From Marinomonas foliarum (GTDB lineage Bacteria; Pseudomonadota; Gammaproteobacteria; Pseudomonadales; Marinomonadaceae), in contig NZ_QPJQ01000024.1 in assembly GCF_003337275.1 (NCBI RefSeq), positions 33,802-70,073 of the forward strand: a stretch of 36,272 nt of DNA, in the 5' to 3' direction. A program made the position numbers and the translations under genes. The notes under the pieces are model-generated. The model did not search any database. It had not been told where the DNA came from and worked only from the letters and a program-made list of their open reading frames with translations. This document shows, piece after piece, positions 15,679 to 23,925 of this stretch (position 1 is the stretch's first letter; every line of letters starts with the position of its first letter).

Positions 15679-18522
15679 CTAATCCAAAGGACGATACAAT
15701 CCGATCACCCGATCGTTAAAGTTAAGAGTCTCAGCGAAGGCTTTTAGCTTCACCACAGTTAAACCAGAAGCGAGCTCATCCATTTCATCAAGATAACGGG
15801 CATCGCCATACAGGGTTTCGCTCAATTCAAGTCGGTGCACTAACGTGCCATCAAAATCCTTTTCTAAGCGATTTTGCTCAACATCGGCAAATGCCTTATG
15901 AATCTCATCCACCCACTCTTCGGTTATCATCTTTGGTAATTCCGTAAGCGCTTTTTTGGTCATCTCGGCCAAATCATCTAACCGTTCCGGAGAGCTTGAA
16001 TATTGGATTTTTAGCTCGGCACGATTAGTCTCTTTATTAAGATCCAAACCTACTCTTACGCTGTAAACACCTTGAACCTCACTGCGTAGACGCTGTTTTA
16101 ACTGCGCCTCTAACCGCTCGCCTAAGTAAGTAAGCTGTACCGCCGCAATTGGCGACCAAGGCACAGCTTGATACGCATAAAGACGATATTCGGCTTTCGG
16201 TTCAGTATTCAAGGAAACATCCACAATCGCCTGACCCGCTTGCTGTATAACAGGCGCCGTTTCATAACTCGATTGATCGTAAGAAGCAGTATCACGAGGA
16301 ATATTCGCTAAATACGCAGCAGCTAAGTTTGTCACTTGTTTTTCTGGCAAGCGAGACACCATAAAATACTGTACCGGCAAAGCAACTTGCTTATGGCGTA
16401 CTTGATTTAACTTCTCCAATGACAAAGGCGTTAAATCAGACAACGCCAAAGCCGTTTGGCTTTGCTCAAAGCGAGCTTGAGCCAAACGACGAGAGAACAT
16501 CTCAATGGGACGAACAACATCGACACCAGCGCTTCGTTTCAAACTTGCCATTATGCTGTCATATACGTCTTTATCGATATTCGGCGTGACTTGATTCGCC
16601 CTGTAGACACCCAACAATGTAGCTAAGTCATCATTTTCAATGGCCCCTCGATAAGCCAGACTTTGTGCTTTTTGTTTAGAGGACAAGAACACACTATTCT
16701 CTTTGCGCCATTGCTGAAACTCTTCATCGGTCCAGCCATAAATGCCTGTCGCATCCGCCATTTGCACTGCGATTTGCTCCGCCCAAGTCGAGCCATTTTT
16801 AACGTTATAACCTGCGGCTGAAACGGCGGTGAAAAAGGTTTTAGTGTCTGTCTCTAACGGATCAATTTGATAGCGCTCAGCCAAAACACTTGGGTCTAGC
16901 AATGTTAGCTGATCACCATTTGATAACGACCAATTTGATACACCCAACTCAGTGTTTCTTGATATGAGTGATACAGAACCGTTTTTTGCGGTTTCTGGCA
17001 GCACTTTCGTCGCCACGGTTTTTTCTTTTTCTAAAGCGCCAAGCGGGCGGGACCTCATCTCATCAAAAATAGCCGTGACGGATTCAGGCATCCCAATGTC
17101 GATATTTTTTCCGCCTACCGCTTGCGTATACAAAATGCGATCAGGGGAAGACAGCCATTGCTTCAATCGAGCGTTCACGTCTTTCAATGATATGGTTTTC
17201 ACAAGCTGCAGAAGTCGGTCGTTACTTTCTTTAGGGTCGTGAAGGATTTTGTCTGACGTAACAGCGTCCACCATTTTCACCGACCAAATAGTCCCTCGAC
17301 TCTTAGACGCATCTTTATTACGTTCGGCTACCTTTTCCACTTTTTGATAAACCTGATCAAAGTCTTGTTGGTAAAACCCATGGGCCTTGATCCGTTCTAA
17401 CTCTTGGATCAACGTTTCTAAACCTAGCGCGTGGTACCCCTCATCAACATTCACCGAAAAACCCAGAATATCCACGTTTGGTGACACTGAGCCTTTGGTA
17501 CTGGATAACACACGCACATGATCTGGCAATACATCTCTTTGTCGACGAATTTGATCGGTTAATAAATTTCGTGTCATGTAATCAATCAAACCATCACGGC
17601 GACTCTCATCCGTGTTGGCATGTTCATTTTTAAAACGGTACAAAAGCGCCACACGGTTCACTTTACTGCCCGAATCCGTCAGTTGACCCATTTTAAGATC
17701 TGTATCTAAAAGCGGATCTTTAGGGTGCCGCTTTGGTAATACCCGCTTTGGCTCACTACCAAATGTACGTTTAATTTGTTTCTCTAGTTCCACACTATCG
17801 ACAGGCGCATAAATTACCAGAGCCATATTATTAGGTGCATACCAATCTTGGTAAAAATGACGAAGCTCACTTGCTTGGGTATTTTTTATGGTTTCTTGTG
17901 TGCCAATAACCGGGCGCTCGGGATACAAAGAACCAACCCGCAATAAGGCTTTTTTCTCGTCATTAACTCGAGAACGATGGCTCAGCTTACCACGCCACTC
18001 TTCTTGAATAATTAAACGTTCTTTGTCCAATGATGACGCTTTGATCTTGGCATGAAAGGCGATTTGCTGATAAATCCCTAACACCGCATTCAGCTGTTCT
18101 GCTGTGGTATTTTTCAAATTCACCATATAGCGGGTATTTTCGCTGTTCGTCATGGCATTAAAATCACGACCTTGCTTTAACCCCAAATCAGTAAAGGCTT
18201 TTCGCACCCCATGCGGCAATCCATCACTTTCATGGAAAACCATATGTTCCACCATATGCGCAACGCCTAGCTGGTTTTCTTCTTCATCAATGGCACCAGA
18301 AAGCACCACCAAATTGGCTAAGGTCAAACCTTTAGGCGCGTCTTTTTCTTGGCGTGAATCAAACAGGTAATAGCGAAAACCGTTTGCCAGCTCGCCGTGG
18401 ACAACGCGTTTGTCCCAAGATAAACCTTCGTCATTCGCAACCGCCTGAAACGTAAACACCATCAAACAAGTTAAGCCAAGCACACGTAAAATATTCTGAA
18501 GAAAAAGCATAAAATCGCTCAT
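15679..18522 (-). CDS. periplasmic M16-family zinc metalloprotease (PqqL/FusC-like)
   Basis: This 947-residue protease has a signal peptide (membrane segment about 8-28, likely cut after AVA) and two tandem M16 halves. The first carries the inverted zinc motif H89-M-V-E92-H93, with a downstream glutamate in KERLII (about 168) as third ligand. The second half has no zinc motif, as in pitrilysin-type proteins. Length and organisation match periplasmic PqqL (E. coli, about 930) and FusC (Pectobacterium), which degrade proteins imported through a partner TonB receptor to release iron. Here it directly follows such a receptor, separated by a hairpin. The start may instead be the Met at residue 5; neither has a strong ribosome-binding site. 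The imported substrate is unknown. Confidence 0.9.
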   Translation of the reverse strand: MSDFMLFLQNILRVLGLTCLMVFTFQAVANDEGLSWDKRVVHGELANGFRYYLFDSRQEKDAPKGLTLANLVVLSGAIDEEENQLGVAHMVEHMVFHESDGLPHGVRKAFTDLGLKQGRDFNAMTNSENTRYMVNLKNTTAEQLNAVLGIYQQIAFHAKIKASSLDKERLIIQEEWRGKLSHRSRVNDEKKALLRVGSLYPERPVIGTQETIKNTQASELRHFYQDWYAPNNMALVIYAPVDSVELEKQIKRTFGSEPKRVLPKRHPKDPLLDTDLKMGQLTDSGSKVNRVALLYRFKNEHANTDESRRDGLIDYMTRNLLTDQIRRQRDVLPDHVRVLSSTKGSVSPNVDILGFSVNVDEGYHALGLETLIQELERIKAHGFYQQDFDQVYQKVEKVAERNKDASKSRGTIWSVKMVDAVTSDKILHDPKESNDRLLQLVKTISLKDVNARLKQWLSSPDRILYTQAVGGKNIDIGMPESVTAIFDEMRSRPLGALEKEKTVATKVLPETAKNGSVSLISRNTELGVSNWSLSNGDQLTLLDPSVLAERYQIDPLETDTKTFFTAVSAAGYNVKNGSTWAEQIAVQMADATGIYGWTDEEFQQWRKENSVFLSSKQKAQSLAYRGAIENDDLATLLGVYRANQVTPNIDKDVYDSIMASLKRSAGVDVVRPIEMFSRRLAQARFEQSQTALALSDLTPLSLEKLNQVRHKQVALPVQYFMVSRLPEKQVTNLAAAYLANIPRDTASYDQSSYETAPVIQQAGQAIVDVSLNTEPKAEYRLYAYQAVPWSPIAAVQLTYLGERLEAQLKQRLRSEVQGVYSVRVGLDLNKETNRAELKIQYSSSPERLDDLAEMTKKALTELPKMITEEWVDEIHKAFADVEQNRLEKDFDGTLVHRLELSETLYGDARYLDEMDELASGLTVVKLKAFAETLNFNDRVIGLYRPLD

Positions 18523-18545
18523 AGGGAAAAAATTAGATAACGGCC

Positions 18546-18577
18546 ATAAACAAATGCTCGACAGAGCATTTGTTTAT
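18546..18577 (-). terminator. stem-loop between receptor and protease genes
   Basis: A perfect 14-bp stem, ATAAACAAATGCTC with its complement, around loop GACA (in the plus-strand reading). On the minus strand it is followed by GGCCG rather than a U-run, though the stem itself ends in TTTAT. It is probably a partial terminator or mRNA-stabilising hairpin that lets the receptor and protease be made in unequal amounts. Confidence 0.5.
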
Positions 18578-18606
18578 TAGAAAAAGATAGGACTAGCTAC
18601 ATCGGC

Positions 18607-21363
18607 TTAAAAACGCATGCCGACCTCTAAGCTACTAGAACGTCCAAGGGTATAAGAGTAACTACTTGAACTGGTCGATTTATCAATATAATCATCAAAT
18701 ACATTATTCACCGACAACTTAATGTAGCCTTCCAGTTCTGCAAACAGCACTGGCTTCCATTCAATTGACGTATCCAAAGTAATCAGTTGGTCAAACTTTA
18801 AATCGTCATAGATATCGTAGGTTCCTGTGGAGTTGGTGTAATCTTCACCCGTGTTTTGCGCGACTTTTCCTCCTGATTGCACGTTAATGCTGTTGGAAAC
18901 AATCAAGCGCCAATCAGGAACCTCTGTACGTGTTGAAAAACTAATACTTACAGGAATATTAAAATCGAATGATGGCAATTGAGATTCGTAAATCACACCG
19001 CCTTTATAATAAATTTCATCAGAGGAAATGGTTTCCTCATAAGATACATCACTAATCGTATTACTTTCACTTTCTTGGTAACTTATAGATAGCTCGCCAT
19101 AAGTATCTGTACCTCCAACCTCAAATGGATTACGTGTTTCGAATGTTAATGACACCGTATCAGTAGATTTACGACCGTCATTGGAATAATAATCTAGACC
19201 ATCATACGTTTCTGTTCGCGTAACAAGATCACGGCTTTCTCGGTTAACGAATTGCAATGTGACGTCTACTACGCCAAAGCGCTGCATCACGCCAATATTC
19301 CACTCATCAGAATAGGGTGTATCAAGGTCATAATCACGGAAAGATTGATCGGTATAGTTCGTTTGCTTATTCAAGCTGCCATCAGAGTTATAACGATACA
19401 TGGTTCGCCATGAACGCAATGTACTATTAACTTCATACCGGAAAAAATCACGACCGTAATAGCGGTTTACTCCTGCCAAGAATCTGGTTTGCTGGTCACT
19501 GAAAACGTCCCACTCTGTTGTAACACGAGGCGATAAATCAATATTCCCTAGGCTGGAACTATAATCAGCACGAATGCCTAAATAATGAGTCCAGTCACCT
19601 TTTTTGATGGTGTCTGAAAAATACACGGCAGCTGAATGGTAAGTTTTTTCTAATTTGTTTGCGGCAATAATATTAGTAGTACGTAGATATTCATCATCAT
19701 AGTCAATCACACCGTCTCCGTTACTATCAGCACACCCACTGTTGATGCATCGATAGTTTTCACTAACAATATCACCCTCTACTTCGTAGAACATTTTCTT
19801 ATAACCTAGCTCCAAGCCTGTTTGTAAAGAATGCTCATACGACCCTATATCAAACGCTTGTTGTAGCCATTCAACCGTGAAATTTGCACTGTTTTGCTGC
19901 TGATTTACATTTCCATAACCACCGGAGTACGGCCAATTTCCATTGTAATAATCAACATAATGGTAGGTATAAGTTGAATCGTCTGAATCTAGGGTGTCTT
20001 TTGCTTCATCATAAGAAAGCAGCGCCTTCAAAACGCCTGAGTTCGTGCGGTACTCTGTGTCTATACCAAGTCCCGTTGCTTGGTGAGACTTAACAAATGC
20101 CGAATCATAAGACGCATTGGTGACCCCATCGTGATAACGGTTGGCGTAGAGCATGGACACACCAACGTCTAAGTCTTGGCTGGCTCTATAATCAAATCTA
20201 GCCATGAAATTATCGACCGTATCATCGTACTCAACGCCTTGTTTGCCATAAACGGTTTTACCGATGTTTTTCACATAGCTCTGATCAAAAGCTGAAGTAG
20301 CCCTTGATGCTGTAAACGTCATACCTAGTTTATCTGTGATCCCCTGAGCCCCCGTTAATGTTAGGCGCTGTTTTAAGTATTCAGGCGTATACTCTCCTTC
20401 TAACGAATCACCATCAGCCATATCTTCCGCTAAAGACTCATCAGCGTGCATCTCATCCCACTCATCCTTAGAAATAGCATATTTTACTGACAAATAATCT
20501 TCGCCATCGTATTGTTTAAGTTTCGAAGAAATCACCCCCCCGAGAAAGCCGCCAAACTCAACAGGTACGTTAGAGTCGTATACGGTGACAGACTCAAGTG
20601 CATCAGGATCCACATAATAGCTTTGAGAGGAACTGCCCGATAGCATACTCAAATTTGTCGGGGAAATTGGATTAGAGTAGGTATCTTCAGAATCTCCTGG
20701 ATTCAAATCATTATTGGCGGACATTCCGTCGATTACGTATGAGTTTTGATAATGAGACTGCCCATGAATAGACACTTCATCTGGGCGCATACTTGCGCTA
20801 TTTGCTGAGGAGCTTGAAGAACGACTAAATCTAACCGCACCATTTCCCTTCAATAAATCTGTTAGATTAGATGTATCACCAGCCATACTCTCAATTTCAC
20901 TTGAGTTCATGACATTTTCACCTATTCTCTTTTGCTCCTTCTCTCCCGCGATCAGCAGAGGCGCCATAGTGACACCATTTCCAACTTCAAAAACGTAACT
21001 AGAGTCTATCAATACAATGCTCCGCCCTTCTCCCGCCTCATAAGAAAGCCCCGTGCCAGCCAATAACAAATCTAATGCTTGCTTCGCAGAGTAGTTACCT
21101 TCGACCCCGAGCGTATTTTTACCTTGCAACAGCTGCCCATTGCCGCCCAAATAGACACCAGATATTGCCGCAAAGTCGTTAATCGCTTTAGCTAGAGGTC
21201 CAGCTGAAATATTAAAATTGTAGATTTCTGCCGAAATCGACTCAGCATACACTGTAGGTGTAAGCGCCATACCAACACCGCCAGCAAGTAACGTATTAAC
21301 AAAAAACAATGACAAGACGCAGCGGCTGTTTTTTCGTCGCTGAGGTAAACTAAAAAGGGTCAT
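18607..21363 (-). CDS. TonB-dependent outer-membrane receptor with STN signalling domain
   Basis: I chose ATG 21363 (918 residues) because ACGGAG lies about 7 bases upstream; the in-frame ATG 21408 lacks a site. A signal peptide ends near VYA at about 40. The STN domain (about 48-112), which contacts FecR, comes next. The plug domain (about 140-270) contains YVIDGMSAN and DALESVTVYDSNVPVEFGG, and a 22-strand barrel follows, ending in a C-terminal Phe (GMRF), as outer-membrane proteins do. An extracellular-loop region at 539-557 has C-x4-C followed by a calcium-loop-like DSNGDGVIDYDD. Its surroundings (fecI, fecR, M16 protease) suggest an inducible receptor for an iron-bearing macromolecule rather than a small siderophore; that part is inference. 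Confidence 0.93.
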   Translation of the reverse strand: MTLFSLPQRRKNSRCVLSLFFVNTLLAGGVGMALTPTVYAESISAEIYNFNISAGPLAKAINDFAAISGVYLGGNGQLLQGKNTLGVEGNYSAKQALDLLLAGTGLSYEAGEGRSIVLIDSSYVFEVGNGVTMAPLLIAGEKEQKRIGENVMNSSEIESMAGDTSNLTDLLKGNGAVRFSRSSSSSANSASMRPDEVSIHGQSHYQNSYVIDGMSANNDLNPGDSEDTYSNPISPTNLSMLSGSSSQSYYVDPDALESVTVYDSNVPVEFGGFLGGVISSKLKQYDGEDYLSVKYAISKDEWDEMHADESLAEDMADGDSLEGEYTPEYLKQRLTLTGAQGITDKLGMTFTASRATSAFDQSYVKNIGKTVYGKQGVEYDDTVDNFMARFDYRASQDLDVGVSMLYANRYHDGVTNASYDSAFVKSHQATGLGIDTEYRTNSGVLKALLSYDEAKDTLDSDDSTYTYHYVDYYNGNWPYSGGYGNVNQQQNSANFTVEWLQQAFDIGSYEHSLQTGLELGYKKMFYEVEGDIVSENYRCINSGCADSNGDGVIDYDDEYLRTTNIIAANKLEKTYHSAAVYFSDTIKKGDWTHYLGIRADYSSSLGNIDLSPRVTTEWDVFSDQQTRFLAGVNRYYGRDFFRYEVNSTLRSWRTMYRYNSDGSLNKQTNYTDQSFRDYDLDTPYSDEWNIGVMQRFGVVDVTLQFVNRESRDLVTRTETYDGLDYYSNDGRKSTDTVSLTFETRNPFEVGGTDTYGELSISYQESESNTISDVSYEETISSDEIYYKGGVIYESQLPSFDFNIPVSISFSTRTEVPDWRLIVSNSINVQSGGKVAQNTGEDYTNSTGTYDIYDDLKFDQLITLDTSIEWKPVLFAELEGYIKLSVNNVFDDYIDKSTSSSSYSYTLGRSSSLEVGMRF

Positions 21364-21372
21364 GCAAACTCC

Positions 21373-21401
21373 GTAATAATAATACTTCTTATTACTATTA
21401 C
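21373..21401. promoter_or_regulatory. inverted repeat in the receptor leader
   Basis: Arms GTAATAATAATA (21373-21384) and TATTACTATTAC (21390-21401) are complementary at 11 of 12 positions with a 5-base spacer. It lies directly upstream of the Shine-Dalgarno sequence (21369-21372) of the receptor. The AT-rich TAAT repeats could be an operator or an RNA hairpin controlling translation. Confidence 0.5.
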
Positions 21402-21462
21402 CGAACATGGGTAAGAAAAGGGGACATAAAAAATGCTTTAAAAAAAATAATTTCCGTTAAGA

Positions 21463-22443
21463 CTAAGCCGCTGAAATACTCACCCACCAAGGCAATGGAT
21501 GCTTCACACGAATAGGAAACGATTTAGACAACATAGATAGGACAATACTTAGGTTGTGATTAGGGAACGTCCCCACCACTCGGAGGTCAGCCACACTGGA
21601 ATCGAGGTTAATATAACCATAATGATAACGCCCTATTTCATCGATAAAATCCACTAATGGCATATCTTCAACAATCAACAACCCATTTCGCCAAGTGTCA
21701 TATAGCGAAGATGCGGGCTTGGCATTACTCATAGAATGAGCAGTAAAAGTTACTTCTTGCCCAGCTTGAAAGGTTTTTGCTAAGTCTGATTCTAGCGGAG
21801 TTAGAGACACGGCCCCTTCATACACCGCCAAAACAGTTTCAGAATCTGATAACTGACGTATACAAAAGCGCGCCTTATCCATGCCAACATTAATCACACC
21901 GTCTCGACAAGCCGCAGAAAATACTTGTCCACCCTCAGCAGACTGAGTCTGAATCATCATTTCTCCTGCCACCAAAGACACACTATGATAATGATCACCA
22001 AAAGATCGGTTCATTGCGCTATTGGTGTTTAACCAAACTTGAATGCCACCCTCCAAATCATGGTGAGAGACTTGTCCGACTTGAGTATGAAAATCGGCCA
22101 TCCATGATGACGCTAAGGTTGGCAACGGTGTTTCATTCCAACCAACCCAACCTAATACAGCAACCCCCGTCACCCCTAACATGCCCTTCATCAACTGCCG
22201 ACGGCTCATTGCTTGGCTATGCTCTAATACATAACCAGCTGACTGCTGAGTAGATTGGAAAGAGGAAAATATCGCTCCCACGGACTCAACTTGATGCCAA
22301 GCCTTGCGATGCGCTTCGTCTTCATTCAGCCAGGTTTGCCAAGCACGCAAATCGTCCTCTGCAACAGGTTTATCGGACAGCACAGCAAACCATTCTGAAG
22401 CGGCTTCTAAATGGGCATGATTGGGCTGAGTAGAAGATGACAT
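21463..22443 (-). CDS. FecR-family anti-sigma factor / signal transducer
   Basis: FecR-type proteins sit in the inner membrane, hold the partner sigma factor in check and pass the signal from the occupied receptor. The 326-residue protein has the N-terminal cytoplasmic anti-sigma domain (about 10-75, with EWFAVLSD and WLNEDEAHRKAW), one membrane helix near 90-105, and a periplasmic FecR domain (about 115-215). A C-terminal STN-like domain (from about 250), which binds the receptor's STN domain, follows. It starts five bases after the sigma gene's stop and lies just before the receptor gene. Every expected part is present, so the signalling chain appears intact. Confidence 0.93.
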   Translation of the reverse strand: MSSSTQPNHAHLEAASEWFAVLSDKPVAEDDLRAWQTWLNEDEAHRKAWHQVESVGAIFSSFQSTQQSAGYVLEHSQAMSRRQLMKGMLGVTGVAVLGWVGWNETPLPTLASSWMADFHTQVGQVSHHDLEGGIQVWLNTNSAMNRSFGDHYHSVSLVAGEMMIQTQSAEGGQVFSAACRDGVINVGMDKARFCIRQLSDSETVLAVYEGAVSLTPLESDLAKTFQAGQEVTFTAHSMSNAKPASSLYDTWRNGLLIVEDMPLVDFIDEIGRYHYGYINLDSSVADLRVVGTFPNHNLSIVLSMLSKSFPIRVKHPLPWWVSISAA

Positions 22444-22448
22444 AGGTG

Positions 22449-22985
22449 CTAAAGAGACCGATCAGATTTAAACAAAAGACACTGCAACATGGCCTGCGCC
22501 ATATAGCGTTTCACCATACGTTCAGAGACAGACAAACGTTCGGCAATTTCGCGGTAAGTCAAACCATGAAGTTGAGACAAAATGAGTGTATTCGCCACTT
22601 TTTTAGGTAACTTAGCGATCATGGCGTCTAGTTCGCAAAGCAACTCAATCATAGCGGCCGAATGCTCAGCTGACGCAGCAAATTCTTCTTCACAATGCGC
22701 CAAGGATTCCAACCAAGCTTGCTCGATCTGTTTGCGACGCCAGTGGTCAATATACAAACCTTTCGCTATGGTGGTTAAAAAAGCTCGAGCTTCTCCCATG
22801 TTCGAGAAGTATTTCGGCTTTTTTAGCAATCGCACAAAAGTGTCTTGTGCAATATCTGCCGCTAGCTCATGGCAACCTAAGCGATTACGAATCCACCCAT
22901 TTAGCCATGAGCTATGCTCAGCATAAAGCTCACCAACCTGTTGGGATGTTTGACGTTCAGGATTCATGACCGCGTATAGCCTCAT
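22449..22985 (-). CDS. FecI-type ECF sigma factor
   Basis: An extracytoplasmic-function sigma factor of 178 residues that would direct RNA polymerase to the receptor promoter. Region 2 (about 22-90) includes AADIAQDTFVRLL for core and -10 binding. Region 4 (about 118-172) ends with the helix-turn-helix LHGLTYREIAERLSVSERMVKRYM. That C-terminal pattern is the FecI subgroup's. The first ATG is 22985; ATG 22967 (GCGGTCATGAAT) would shorten it by six residues and either is possible. A Fur-like box lies 42 bp upstream, fitting the usual Fur-then-FecI cascade. fecR follows after five bases in the same operon. Confidence 0.94.
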   Translation of the reverse strand: MRLYAVMNPERQTSQQVGELYAEHSSWLNGWIRNRLGCHELAADIAQDTFVRLLKKPKYFSNMGEARAFLTTIAKGLYIDHWRRKQIEQAWLESLAHCEEEFAASAEHSAAMIELLCELDAMIAKLPKKVANTLILSQLHGLTYREIAERLSVSERMVKRYMAQAMLQCLLFKSDRSL

Positions 22986-23026
22986 TTAAATCAGAATATT
23001 TTAACGAGGTGGGAAAGTACTACAAA

Positions 23027-23041
23027 TGAGAATCGATATCA
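23027..23041. promoter_or_regulatory. Fur-box candidate upstream of the FecI-type gene
   Basis: TGAGAATCGATATCA fits the 7-1-7 Fur consensus TGATAATNATTATCA with three differences, and the symmetry continues one or two bases outward (AA...AT). Its place between the neighbouring terminator and the sigma gene suggests iron-dependent repression of fecI-fecR. Support is by motif only. Confidence 0.55.
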
Positions 23042-23065
23042 ATAAATCAAACCGGTTTGAGCAAT

Positions 23066-23098
23066 AAAAAAGAGCAAGTGACTCTCTTGCTCTTTTTT
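23066..23098 (-). terminator. bidirectional rho-independent terminator after the GST-like gene
   Basis: AAAAAGAGCAAG (23067-23078) and CTTGCTCTTTTT (23086-23097) form a perfect 12-bp stem with a 7-base loop, A-rich before and T-rich after on both strands. It lies 25 bases after the GST-like stop and insulates it from the fecI promoter. Confidence 0.88.
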
Positions 23099-23122
23099 AT
23101 GAAGAAAATAAACACGAAAAAC

Positions 23123-23788
23123 CTACAAAGTAGTAAAAGCACCACCCTTTGCCAAGGCTTTTTGATAAGCAGGTAAAGCCTCTATCTGTTTTATAAAACG
23201 GGCGATATTCGGAAATTCAGACATGCTCATTCGAGTACTTGAAGCCTGTAAAGGAAAGCTCATTTGTATATCCGCGGCGGTTAATTCCTCACTGACAAAC
23301 CATGTATGCTCACCCAGTGTTTTTTCAATAAACTGCATCTGCGGCGTAATACGTGGCATGATGAATTTTTCTTGGACTTTACCCGAAATCGCCTTGGCTA
23401 TTGGCTTCACAAAAAAAGGCATCGGACTTTTAGGAATCTTCATCATCACCAATTTCATTACCAACAAAGGCATTAAAGAGCCTTCAGCAAAATGCAGCCA
23501 ATAGCGATAATCCAGCAGTGCTTTGCCATCCGTCGGCCTCAAACGCTTTTCCGTATCATACTGATCCAACAAATATTCAATAATCGCTCCCGACTCAGCC
23601 ACGGTTAAATCCCCATCAGTAATCACCGGAGACTTACCCAACGGATGTACTTTTTTCAAAGATTCTGGACCAGAAGCGGTTTCAGGGTCTCGCTTGTACT
23701 CCACAATGTCATACTCAAGCCCAAGCTCCTCCAGCAACCACAAAATACGCTGGGAGCGAGAATTTTCTAAATGATGAACCGTAATCAT
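23123..23788 (-). CDS. glutathione S-transferase family protein
   Basis: A cytoplasmic 221-residue protein with a thioredoxin-like N-terminal domain (residues 1-80) and an all-helical C-terminal domain (about 90-215). Visible family features are the start ITVHHLENSRSQRILWLLEELG, with a serine in the catalytic region (S10), KVHPLGKSPVITDG with the cis-proline region, and ESGAIIEYL (66-74) that binds the glutathione gamma-glutamyl group. TAADIQMSFPL in the C-terminal half is the hydrophobic core/N-cap motif. GGAG lies 7 bases before the ATG. Substrate not predictable. Single gene closed by the terminator at 23066-23098. Confidence 0.9.
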   Translation of the reverse strand: MITVHHLENSRSQRILWLLEELGLEYDIVEYKRDPETASGPESLKKVHPLGKSPVITDGDLTVAESGAIIEYLLDQYDTEKRLRPTDGKALLDYRYWLHFAEGSLMPLLVMKLVMMKIPKSPMPFFVKPIAKAISGKVQEKFIMPRITPQMQFIEKTLGEHTWFVSEELTAADIQMSFPLQASSTRMSMSEFPNIARFIKQIEALPAYQKALAKGGAFTTL

Positions 23789-23925
23789 ATAATCTCCTTA
23801 TTATCTTATCGGAAATGAATGGCGCTAATTTTTACACTACAGACTATACGCAATGAAACAGAAAAAAGATGACTAGTCAGTCAAAATAGACAAAACTGGA
23901 ACTCTCTCCTTCAAGCAGCCACAAC

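Noticed and set aside
21411..21463. A possible FecI-type promoter (GGAAAT and TCCCCTTT on the minus strand) upstream of the receptor
   Set aside because: The two boxes are about 25 bases apart, too far for the 16-17 expected, so I do not call it.
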